A DNA stretch of 64,000 nt. It comes from Halomonas sp. 25-S5 (GTDB lineage Bacteria; Pseudomonadota; Gammaproteobacteria; Pseudomonadales; Halomonadaceae). The stretch lies in contig NZ_JARANV010000003.1 in the NCBI RefSeq assembly GCF_029889845.1, forward strand, positions 1 through 64,000, written 5' to 3'. Shown in pieces: positions 16,979 through 23,818 of the stretch. Both the position numbers and the translations under genes were made by a program. Below the pieces are notes generated by a model. That model was not told where the DNA came from. It saw nothing but the letters and a program-made list of their open reading frames with translations, and made no database searches. Numbering within the stretch: the first letter of the stretch is position 1; each line of letters begins with the position of its first letter.

Positions 16979-18439
16979 ATGAACGTCTATTTTTCGGATT
17001 ATTTTTCTGTTTCAAAGGACGAGCTTGAAGAATATGGCGCGTTCAACGTCTCCTTAATTAATGACCTGCCTGTATTTATAGATCCGTTTTTGCTTTTTAA
17101 TAGTGATAAACCGGAATATCAGAATTTACATGATGAAATCATAAAATACATTGGGTTCCTCCGTGATATGTCAGAGGATGGCAAGATCTCTAAAGGATTG
17201 GTCAGGCACTGGTTCCTATTCCCTGAAGTAAAACAGAATTGGCTGGGTTTCAGTAAAGTAGGGAATGGTGGGTCTGGTCTAGGACCGGACTTTGCAAGCG
17301 CTCTAAATGACAACCTAGGTAATATATTCAATGATTTTGGTGCAGAGAAGATAACGAAAAGCAGCCACCTAGAAAAGCTATGCCTTATTAAGGAGGGGGT
17401 TGGAAAAGATAGCATAAGCGATTTTACTACTAACCTTATAAAGTCGTATTTGTGCGAATACACGCAATATTTCGCTCAAAAATATATCGATTCGTCGCAA
17501 ACCAAGTCAGTTATGGTCCCGCATGCGGAGTTTAACTATAAAACTCGTCGTTGGACATCAAAAAAATATACGCTGCCTTATATTGATGGTGATTATGTAT
17601 TATTAACGCCAAAAGACATCCTTACCAAGGATGAAGCTTGGATAAACAAGCATGACATAATTGGTGATTTTGATGATATTGTCGCGGCTATCCCTAACGT
17701 AGAGTTAAGAGGCCAAGTAAACGAATATTTCCTTCGCAGGGTTCCAGAAGACGCGAAGCAGCGTGAAATCAATGAGGCCATAGCTAAGACATTAAGGAAT
17801 TTTCCAGAATTAATTGACCGCTACATCCGGCTCAAGGAAGATACAGGTGATCAAGCTGTCGCTTTGAGTGAGAAAAAAGTCCAAGAAATAGAGACAGTTT
17901 TCATACGTCAAGTAGCTAGCTTAATTGAGAGTTTAAAGAATGAGAGCAGCTTTTACGAGACTTCTGATAATACACATGACGAGGCTTATAATCGCGTTCT
18001 GTATTTAAAGCAGGTTATTGAAAATAATGATGGCTACCGAATTTTTTATTCTAATGGCCAACCAATCAAGCGTGAGTCGGATCTTCAGCTTATGTTTCGA
18101 CTGACCTGGTACGCTTCGCAAGATGACGTTAACTCTGAAGTCAATAATGGTCGCGGCCCGGTCGATTATAAAATCTCTAGAGGTTCGAAAGATAGCACCC
18201 TTGTAGAGTTCAAATTAGCTAGCAATTCCAAGCTAAAGCAGAATCTGGCAAAGCAGGTTGAAGTGTATAAGGCAGCAAACCAAACAAAGAAAGCCATTAA
18301 AGTAATTTTGTATTTTAACGACAGCGAGCTATTCCGTGTTCAGAAAATAATGAAAGAATTAGAACTCAAAGAAGGTACGGAGTTGGTTTTGATAGATGCG
18401 CAAGCTACCAACAAGCCGTCTGGGTCCAATGCAAGGTGA
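16979..18439 (+). CDS. Uncharacterised cassette protein with C-terminal PD-(D/E)XK-like motif
   Basis: The 486-residue protein has no name I can give. Residues 1-330 are soluble mixed alpha/beta sequence that I cannot place. The C-terminal 130 residues carry a nuclease-like pattern: Glu387 in SEVNN, Asp396 in GRGPVDYK, then Glu410 and Lys412 in TLVEFKLA, with a following QVEVYKAANQ helix and KVILYF strand, the usual order in PD-(D/E)XK restriction folds. It is AT-rich and lies between two attC-type sites, beginning 17 bases after the first. Given AbiV on one side and an OLD-like protein further on, a single-gene phage defence nuclease is a reasonable inference but unproven. Confidence 0.7.
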   Translation: MNVYFSDYFSVSKDELEEYGAFNVSLINDLPVFIDPFLLFNSDKPEYQNLHDEIIKYIGFLRDMSEDGKISKGLVRHWFLFPEVKQNWLGFSKVGNGGSGLGPDFASALNDNLGNIFNDFGAEKITKSSHLEKLCLIKEGVGKDSISDFTTNLIKSYLCEYTQYFAQKYIDSSQTKSVMVPHAEFNYKTRRWTSKKYTLPYIDGDYVLLTPKDILTKDEAWINKHDIIGDFDDIVAAIPNVELRGQVNEYFLRRVPEDAKQREINEAIAKTLRNFPELIDRYIRLKEDTGDQAVALSEKKVQEIETVFIRQVASLIESLKNESSFYETSDNTHDEAYNRVLYLKQVIENNDGYRIFYSNGQPIKRESDLQLMFRLTWYASQDDVNSEVNNGRGPVDYKISRGSKDSTLVEFKLASNSKLKQNLAKQVEVYKAANQTKKAIKVILYFNDSELFRVQKIMKELELKEGTELVLIDAQATNKPSGSNAR

Positions 18440-18440
18440 A

Positions 18441-18646
18441 ATCTAACCAATGCGTCAACGGGACCGGTTTTGGCCGGATGCTGAACTGAAGGATAAGCTG
18501 ATGGATCTGGTGCCGCAGCTGACGACCCTTAGCGGGCATGGTGGCAAAGGCAACAGGCACGTTCATTGGTGATATGCAGCGTGCACGGTGATTGGTGTTA
18601 TACTGCCGAGCTATTCTTAATATTTATTGATTTCAATGGGTTAGGA
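18441..18646 (+). other. Candidate long attC site (cassette 2), containing repeat copy B
   Basis: ATCTAAC at 18441-18447 fits the left core and lies just after the previous stop. The sequence TCTAACCAATG near it is roughly complementary to CAATGGGTTAGG at 18635-18645. At 206 bases this exceeds normal attC lengths, because it contains the 125-bp repeat copy B (18524-18648). An alternative is that the original site was interrupted. The bases between here and the next start at 18751 hold short palindromes but no gene. Confidence 0.45.
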
Positions 18647-18648
18647 AG
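18524..18648. repeat. Dispersed 125-bp segment, copy B
   Basis: This is related to copy A at 16012-16136 along its whole length. It precedes the membrane-lectin cassette as copy A precedes AbiV. Both copies contain a GATTGG...GCCGAGC-A-TCTTAATA-like stretch and end in TTAGG. They could be diverged recombination sites or shared upstream regulatory sequence. Confidence 0.5.
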
Positions 18649-18750
18649 AGCGTGGCGTGCTGCATAACATTATTGAACGTGCATGCGCGTTCATCCGATA
18701 TCAGACCGTGCGGTCTAATACCTATTGGACGGAGTAGAGGGGACACGTTA

Positions 18751-19335
18751 GTGAACACTCGTCTCAAGAATCTAATTGGCGGCCGTCCACTTTTGACTGG
18801 AGCGATCGTCTTACTCATCGCAGCGCTCATTGAGTACGTCGTACACACTCCAAGATTTGGTATGAGCGCCGGCTTGGCCGCTTTTCTTGGTTTCTCGTTA
18901 CTGCTCTATCTTCTCCACAATGGATACAGTTTCAAGAAGATCGTGGCCTCTGGATTTGGCTTCACGGTTTCGGTAGATGGAATTGCTGCTCCGTGGGAGC
19001 AAAGCCCAGAGGATCGCAAAGAGACTGTAAAGGACTACATATTTGGTCTTGAGTTCTCTGGTGATGTGGTTGAAAGCGGCTCGAATAGCGATGGATACTG
19101 GTATCGTTATTCCAATGAATTGCAAATCGCTCGTTCCCGATGCAAATCCACTAATGCACGCGAGTGGGTAACCTTTCCACAAACGTTTGCGTCAGCCCCG
19201 GAGGTTTTAGTTAACTCAGATGCATATGCGCTAGATACCTCGTCTGTTACTGCGGAGGGCTTCTATGTGGATAAGCGCGGGGAGCATGAGCATGAGTCGG
19301 AAATTAGGTACTTCGCTATCGGGATGTGGATCTGA
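18751..19335 (+). CDS. Membrane protein with H-type-lectin-like C terminus, cassette gene
   Basis: From the GTG at 18751 (AGAGGGGA ribosome site upstream) the protein has 194 residues. Two hydrophobic segments, PLLTGAIVLLIAALIEYVV (about 12-30) and LAAFLGFSLLLYLLHN (about 40-55), should span the membrane. The last 50 residues, with VTFPQTFASAPEVLVNSDAY, then GFYVDK and IRYFAIGMW, resemble the H-type lectin fold (F--PF---P-V, ending W-AIG). The lectin match is by eye and weak. It could anchor a surface-facing binding domain. The frame extends 33 codons further upstream, but those residues look non-coding. It ends 62 bases before a clear attC site. Confidence 0.6.
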   Translation: MNTRLKNLIGGRPLLTGAIVLLIAALIEYVVHTPRFGMSAGLAAFLGFSLLLYLLHNGYSFKKIVASGFGFTVSVDGIAAPWEQSPEDRKETVKDYIFGLEFSGDVVESGSNSDGYWYRYSNELQIARSRCKSTNAREWVTFPQTFASAPEVLVNSDAYALDTSSVTAEGFYVDKRGEHEHESEIRYFAIGMWI

Positions 19336-19397
19336 ATTATGCATAGAATCATGAACGGCGTGGTCGTTCAATTCTGGCTAGACGCTGGTTCAAACCC

Positions 19398-19457
19398 GTC
19401 CAACAAGGCCATTCAGTCGACGCTCGTACCTCACGCGGCTGATGGCTGACGTTAGCC
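19398..19457 (+). other. attC recombination site (cassette 3)
   Basis: This is a compact 60-base site with GTCCAAC (19398-19404) and GTTAGCC (19451-19457). The left arm AAGGCCATTCAGTCG and right arm CGGCTGATGGCTGAC are complementary apart from one extrahelical base and a few mismatches, the normal design of attC. Together with the sites at 16891, 21927 and 23000 it defines a cassette array. Confidence 0.85.
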
Positions 19458-19469
19458 ACTCAATCATAG

Positions 19470-20090
19470 TAAGTATCCCCCGGCAAAGCCGGGGGCTTTA
19501 TATTGTTAGCCCCTCAAAGGGGCAAGAACCTGAGCCGCCTGAAGGCGGCTATCTTCACATGCCGAACTTGAGCTGATCATAATGCTCATCAGACTTTTCT
19601 TGGTTACGGATGTAGGCACGGACCATGTCTTCATCAAGCCCGACTGTCGAAACAAAATAACCTCTTGCCCAGAAGCTCTCGCCTGTGAAATCTTTCGCTC
19701 TACCCATAAAGTTCCTGGCTATCGAAATTGCACTTTTCCCTTTGATATAGCCAACAACGTGTGACACAGAATGCTTTGGTGGAATGCTAATGCACATGTG
19801 GACATGGTCACGCATCAGGTGGCCCTCCACGATCTGGCACTCCTTCTGCCGTGCCAGCTCATGGAACACCTCACCAAGGTGCTTGCGTATCTTTCCGAAA
19901 ATCATCTTCTTACGCTTTTTCGGTATAAAAACAACATGATACCTGCAATTCCATGTCGTATTGGAAAGACTCTGGTACTCTCTCATTGGGAACATCCTAT
20001 CTCTTGGCCGAGATTGGAGGTTCCCTGTGACCGCATCACACGGTCAAACCTCGGGTAGTCCCCCGGCAAAGCCGGGGGATTACCTTATTT
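19470..20090 (-). mobile_element. IS200-type insertion sequence
   Basis: An identical 19-base hairpin (CCCCCGGC-AAA-GCCGGGGG type) occurs at 19477-19495 and 20060-20078, flanking a single Y1 transposase gene. Elements of the IS200/IS605 family have subterminal hairpins and no terminal inverted repeats. The edges are approximate. It sits between the attC core at 19451-19457 and the start of the OLD-like gene at 20106, inside the short leader of that cassette. No tnpB gene is present. Confidence 0.8.
19555..19986 (-). CDS. tnpA: IS200/IS605-family transposase TnpA (Y1 HUH)
   Basis: The 143-residue protein begins MREYQSLSNTTWNCRYHVVF, typical of IS200 TnpA. It carries the HUH metal motif in RDHVHMCISIPP (two His around a hydrophobic residue) and a catalytic tyrosine in VRAYIRNQEK. 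It moves the element as single-stranded DNA. An ATG three codons upstream (19995) is possible, but the chosen start has better ribosome-site spacing (ATAGGATG). The gene looks intact. It runs against the surrounding cassette genes. Confidence 0.92.
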   Translation of the reverse strand: MREYQSLSNTTWNCRYHVVFIPKKRKKMIFGKIRKHLGEVFHELARQKECQIVEGHLMRDHVHMCISIPPKHSVSHVVGYIKGKSAISIARNFMGRAKDFTGESFWARGYFVSTVGLDEDMVRAYIRNQEKSDEHYDQLKFGM

Positions 20091-20105
20091 ATTTAAGGAG
20101 GATTT

Positions 20106-21932
20106 ATGCGACTCAAGGAAATGAAGATAAAAAACTTCAGAGGCTATAAAGAGGAAGTCTCCATATCATTTGAGGATGGATTAACGGGTGTCACTGGAAG
20201 AAATGACGCAGGAAAATCCACGATTCTTGAGGCACTCGAGATTTTCTTTAATAACAAGTCTGTGAAAATAGATAGTGATGATAAAAATGTAGAGTCGGGT
20301 GAATCTGAAATCAAAATATCTTGTGTTTTTGATGAGCTGTCTGAAGAGGTCGTTGTTGATGAGAATTACCCCACAAGCTTTAAAAATGAGCACCTGCTAA
20401 ATAGTAATGGTGATATCGAAATATCGAAAGTGTACAAGGTGCAGAAAACAGTCTCGGCACCTGCCATTTTAATTCACTGCATGCACCCTTCTCTCGAAAA
20501 CGCTAATGATCTACACAGTTTAAAACTAGCTGAATTAAAGGCTCGAGGCAAAGAGTTGGGTATCGATGGAGAGGTAGAGGATAAACGAGTTGCAAGTTTA
20601 TGGCGTTCTGCTATCTGGAAAAAATTTGATGACTTACAACTGACGGACTTCGATTTGGATGTCAGTGCGCTGGAAAAAGAATCAAAAAATATATATAAGA
20701 AAATTGAGGCGGAAATGCCTACTTTTGCCTTGTTCAAGGCTGATAGAGAGAGTAATGATTCTGACCCTGAGGCAAAAAACCCAATTCAGGTTGCGGTAGA
20801 TCAAGCCAAAAAGTCACTTCAGCAAGAAATAGACGAGCTGCAAGAAAAAATCGAACAGTCTGTTTTGGAGGTCGCGGAGCGTACGAAAGAAAAATTGCGA
20901 GAAATGGATCCGGCGCTGGCGTCGGAATTACACCCAAGATTTAAGGATAAACCAAAGTGGACTTTCAATTTCACGTTAGATGGCGAGGGTGGAGTTCCGA
21001 TAAACAAACGTGGCAGCGGTGTTAGAAGACTTATTTTGCTCAACTTCTTTAGAGCTGAAGCGGAAAAGGTTAGGGTGGAAAAGAGCTCTCCTAAGGTTAT
21101 ATACGCTATTGAAGAGCCTGAAACATCACAGCACCCAAGCTATCAAATCATGCTAATTGAAGCGCTAATCGCTTTGTCATGCAGGCCTGACTGCCAAATT
21201 TTATTAACAACGCATGTTCCAGCGTTGGCTGGACTCCTTCCTATAGAGTCTATTCGCTTTATCGAAAAAGACGAAAATAACACTCCCAAAATCACCAGCG
21301 GGTCAGATGAGGTGCTTGAAAAGGTAGCAATCAGCCTAGGGGTGCTTCCTGAAAGTGAAATTGCTTCATCACGGGGAGTTCTCCTAGTAGAAGGTCATAG
21401 CGACGTGACATTTGTTAACCATTCCGCCGAGCAATTAAAGATTAACGGTGATATTGAAAACACCTTGTCTGAACTGGGTATAGCTTGCATTCCTATAGGT
21501 GGCTGTGGAAATCTAAAGCACTGGGTATCCAAGAAGCTTATTGATCAATTGGGTTTGGAGTGGGGAATACTAATGGATTCTGATCTAGGGGATCCAATTC
21601 AAAACCCAAGGAATGTGGAGAAAATCTCTGAACTAAAGAGACAAGGTAAGATTGCTCTCCTTACCAGGAAAAGAGAGCCTGAGAACTATCTAGACCCTGC
21701 GCTTTTTCAAGCTTCTCATGATATCAACATTGAGTACACAGATACCTGTGATGCGAAAAAGAAAATCGCAACAGCTTTAACCGTCAGAAAAGATGATGTA
21801 TTGGAAAGATTCTGGCCAAGGATGACAGCTGAAAAAATTAAAGAAAGATCAAAATATTGTGATGACGATGGCGTAGACAGATATGAAATCGAAGAAATTA
21901 TTCAAACTGTCTCAAAGCTGGCAAATGGCTAA
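20106..21932 (+). CDS. OLD-like ATPase with C-terminal TOPRIM domain, cassette gene
   Basis: The 608-residue protein has an ABC/SMC-type ATPase: MRLKEMKIKNFRGYKEEVSI, Walker A GRNDAGKST (31-39), a coiled-coil-like middle (about 215-270, QQEIDELQEKIEQSVLEVAE), a Walker B/signature region AIEEPETSQHP (about 332-343), and LLTTHVPALAGLLP. It continues into a TOPRIM nuclease with LLVEGHSDVTF (near 428) and the acidic ILMDSDLGD (near 488). This is the OLD/GajA architecture of ATP-regulated DNA nucleases in phage defence. No GajB-type helicase follows, so a stand-alone OLD system is more likely than Gabija. AAGGAGG precedes the ATG; the stop lies in an attC core. Confidence 0.85.
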   Translation: MRLKEMKIKNFRGYKEEVSISFEDGLTGVTGRNDAGKSTILEALEIFFNNKSVKIDSDDKNVESGESEIKISCVFDELSEEVVVDENYPTSFKNEHLLNSNGDIEISKVYKVQKTVSAPAILIHCMHPSLENANDLHSLKLAELKARGKELGIDGEVEDKRVASLWRSAIWKKFDDLQLTDFDLDVSALEKESKNIYKKIEAEMPTFALFKADRESNDSDPEAKNPIQVAVDQAKKSLQQEIDELQEKIEQSVLEVAERTKEKLREMDPALASELHPRFKDKPKWTFNFTLDGEGGVPINKRGSGVRRLILLNFFRAEAEKVRVEKSSPKVIYAIEEPETSQHPSYQIMLIEALIALSCRPDCQILLTTHVPALAGLLPIESIRFIEKDENNTPKITSGSDEVLEKVAISLGVLPESEIASSRGVLLVEGHSDVTFVNHSAEQLKINGDIENTLSELGIACIPIGGCGNLKHWVSKKLIDQLGLEWGILMDSDLGDPIQNPRNVEKISELKRQGKIALLTRKREPENYLDPALFQASHDINIEYTDTCDAKKKIATALTVRKDDVLERFWPRMTAEKIKERSKYCDDDGVDRYEIEEIIQTVSKLANG

Positions 21933-21998
21933 CAAGTTGCTGAACGCGGATAAATTACTCGCTGCGCGCTTAATTTACCGGTGAGCGAGGCGTTAGGA
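21927..21998 (+). other. attC recombination site (cassette 4)
   Basis: GGCTAAC (21927-21933) holds the stop of the OLD-like gene, and GTTAGGA (21992-21998) lies 9 bases before the next start. The arms pair only partly near the cores (CTAAC with GTTAG), but the inner part forms a long AT-rich hairpin, GGATAAATTA against TTAATTTACC. The fit to the core consensus is imperfect at one position each. Confidence 0.7.
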
Positions 21999-22006
21999 GT
22001 AAAGAA

Positions 22007-23005
22007 ATGGGATTGCTGGATCTGATTTTCGGTTCCAAGAGAAAGGCAGGAGAAATTAGTTCTCGTGGCAGTGAGTCTGGCGAGGACGTTACGTTCATGG
22101 ATAATTTTATCAGAATTTCATCCATAGATTTCTTCGGTAAGTTCAGAAAGTCCCCCTCGGGAGAGTGGATTGTAGGCTGGAGCGATAGCAACCCAGAAGG
22201 GAGTGCTGGAGGGCATCGTCAGAGTGGGCATGGGAAATATGTCCTTTACAATTCTGTTGAGAAGAAGCTGGTTCTGCAAGGCTGCTTGGAGAGGCCAAAC
22301 TCCGCGAACGTAGCAAACAATGGAAGCTTTTCAATTGAAGACTGGCATTTTGGCAGTGACCTGTCTGGAACATTCTATGTATTTTCATGCTTGGGTGATG
22401 CGCTTGTTAAGAAGAAGCTATCAGCAAATATCATGAACAGCGTCATTTCAAATAATGGCCTATTGGCTGTTTGCCAAACTGCGAATGCCAAGTCCGGAAG
22501 TGATGGCAACTTACTAATTGGATTCCGTGTAAATGACGGGCATGAGCTTTTCTCTATAAACCCTTGTACTGGCTGGGCCAAGGCATATGAGTTTGATGAA
22601 GATGATTCTAAATTTGGCGTAGTGTTGAAGGGTGTTGGAACATTCTTTTACAACTCAGAAGGCTCCCTATTGGACCCACAAGCCCTCGATTTAGCGCGCT
22701 TGCGTAGCGATAGGTACGAAGTTTGTTTGTTTGCATCCGAGGAAATCGTCAAGTCGGATCAGTCCAGCCAGGAGTTGGTGGAAGAGGCCCTTAGGGCTAG
22801 CTTAAAAGCACTGGCGTCCGGAGCTGAGGCGCATGATCATTGGAAGGCCATGGCTTTGAAGGTAAAAGGTTTAGCTAATGAGCGGCTTGGAAAAGATGAA
22901 GAGGCGCTCGAAGCATTCGATGCCGCTCTAGACATCAACCCAAAAATCGGTGTGAAGCGTAATGCTAATGCGATCAGGAAAAGGCTCAATAATAGAAACT
23001 CCTAA
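22007..23005 (+). CDS. Uncharacterised cassette protein with C-terminal TPR-like repeat
   Basis: The 332-residue protein begins MGLLDLIFGSKRK. Residues 50-230 are beta-rich with repeated GEWIVGWSD, GKYVLYN, GTFYVFS and GLLAVCQ strands and short loops, suggesting a propeller-like or WD-like fold. Residues 275-320 (WKAMALKVKGLANERLGKDEEA...AFDAALDINP) form one or two TPR units. This is a protein-binding layout without catalytic motifs that I can see. It begins 9 bases after one attC core and stops in the next, so it is a cassette gene. Its function is unknown; a sensor or adaptor role is a guess. Confidence 0.65.
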   Translation: MGLLDLIFGSKRKAGEISSRGSESGEDVTFMDNFIRISSIDFFGKFRKSPSGEWIVGWSDSNPEGSAGGHRQSGHGKYVLYNSVEKKLVLQGCLERPNSANVANNGSFSIEDWHFGSDLSGTFYVFSCLGDALVKKKLSANIMNSVISNNGLLAVCQTANAKSGSDGNLLIGFRVNDGHELFSINPCTGWAKAYEFDEDDSKFGVVLKGVGTFFYNSEGSLLDPQALDLARLRSDRYEVCLFASEEIVKSDQSSQELVEEALRASLKALASGAEAHDHWKAMALKVKGLANERLGKDEEALEAFDAALDINPKIGVKRNANAIRKRLNNRNS

Positions 23006-23059
23006 CAAATGCAGGCAAGGGACGCTCCTGTCGTCGCGCCCCTGCTGCAAGCGTTAAGT
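23000..23059 (+). other. attC recombination site (cassette 5)
   Basis: CTCCTAAC at about 22999-23006 contains the stop of the preceding gene, and GTTAAGT lies at 23053-23059. The arms TGCAGGCAAGGGACGC and GCGCCCCTGCTGCA are strongly complementary with bulges. This is one of the clearest sites of the array. Confidence 0.85.
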
Positions 23060-23228
23060 CAGCATATCCTAAATGTGCGCTTCTGGCCGAAAAGAGATAT
23101 TTCTACTACCCTGAACTTGAAAGGACTGATTAAATGTGCGTAGCCCGGTAGGGATGATGTCTGTACGCTTAATCATTCTTATAAATTGTTCATCCCTTGG
23201 ATGACTGGTTTTAAAAAAGAGGTTGGCT

Positions 23229-23378
23229 ATGGCTGTCAAGCACACACCTACAGGGGTGGTTCATAAGGGAACCAAAGGTGGTACTACTGGTTGCGGATTT
23301 AATACGCGGGAGAATGCTGGTCATTGGGTTTCATCCTCTCAACGAATAACTTGCGACAAGAACGGATGTAAAAACTAG
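23229..23378 (+). CDS. Small cysteine-containing protein (49 aa)
   Basis: The ATG at 23229 has AAAGAGGTTGGCT just upstream and the frame ends at TAG 23376-23378. The product is basic and polar, starts MAVKHTPTGVVHKGTKGG, and has three cysteines (Cys22, Cys42, Cys47), the last two in TCDKNGCKN. Such spacing could bind a metal or form a disulfide. It may be the gene of a sixth cassette, though I see no attC downstream. The family is not recognised. A stem-loop follows about 20 bases after the stop. Confidence 0.5.
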   Translation: MAVKHTPTGVVHKGTKGGTTGCGFNTRENAGHWVSSSQRITCDKNGCKN

Positions 23379-23559
23379 GGAAGCAATAAGTGCAATCCCA
23401 CTCGGCTTGTAGTTATGAGGGCTGAGTGGGTATCAGATGCCTAGCCAGCGAACGAATAGAGGCCGTTTACGGCAAGTTTTCATATTAGAGATTTTCAAAT
23501 GTCAGCTTCTGGCCGATAGCTGCTGCGCACCATATGGTCGTTTTCTTTACGCATGCCGT

Positions 23560-23584
23560 CCGCCCCTCTAGGAGGGGTGGTTTT
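23560..23584 (+). terminator. Rho-independent terminator candidate
   Basis: A nine-base stem (one wobble pair) with a two-base loop is followed by TTTTGCG. It would end plus-strand transcription coming from the cassette array before the convergent signalling genes. Confidence 0.6.
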
Positions 23585-23738
23585 GCGTAAAGAAATGGCG
23601 TAAATTTTTCTATGCCAAGAAAAGGTATATTTTTTGTCTGTTTTTTGACCTATTGAAGGATGGCCCTGAGGCGGCAATTAGGGCATTATTTGAGGCTGCT
23701 AATGTTAAGCAAGCTTGCACTTGCGTAGCATTGGCACT

Positions 23739-23815
23739 GCGCCTCTGGCCAAGAGGCGCATCCCTGATATTCTTGCTTGCCCCTGGCGTCGTCCCGTCAC
23801 CAGGGGCCTTCTTCT
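23739..23815. repeat. Double-hairpin element R1
   Basis: GCGCCTCT (23739-23746) pairs with AGAGGCGC (23752-23759). After ATCCCTG and a spacer, GCCCCTGG (23779-23786) pairs with CCAGGGGC (23800-23807), followed by CTTCTTCT. The same order and the same first hairpin occur at 25827-25907 (R2). Each copy lies directly 3' of a minus-strand cyclic-di-GMP gene. It could be a bidirectional terminator or the 3' end of a plus-strand small RNA. Confidence 0.6.
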
Positions 23816-23818
23816 CTG

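Larger units (their letters stand above)
23379..23818. other. 440-bp gene-free stretch with several stem-loops
   Basis: It contains a hairpin CCCACTC/GAGTGGG (23397-23430) after the small gene, a hairpin CCGCCCCTC/GAGGGGTGG followed by TTTT (23560-23584) that looks like a plus-strand terminator, and repeat element R1 (23739-23815). No convincing gene is seen; a 60-codon frame on the minus strand at 23495-23677 has no ribosome site or protein-like composition. Confidence 0.6.

Noticed and set aside
18652..18750. N-terminal extension of the membrane-lectin gene
   Set aside because: The 33 extra codons cover palindromic intergenic sequence and lack a ribosome site, whereas the GTG at 18751 has one.
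20106..21932. Gabija system (GajA with GajB)
   Set aside because: The ATPase-TOPRIM protein fits GajA-like architecture, but no UvrD-like GajB follows; the next gene belongs to a separate cassette, so I call it stand-alone OLD-like.
15600..23500. Integron integrase gene (intI) near the cassettes
   Set aside because: The only tyrosine recombinases are at 0.2-7.7 kb and lack the IntI-type layout; they carry an arm-binding domain or very long extensions.
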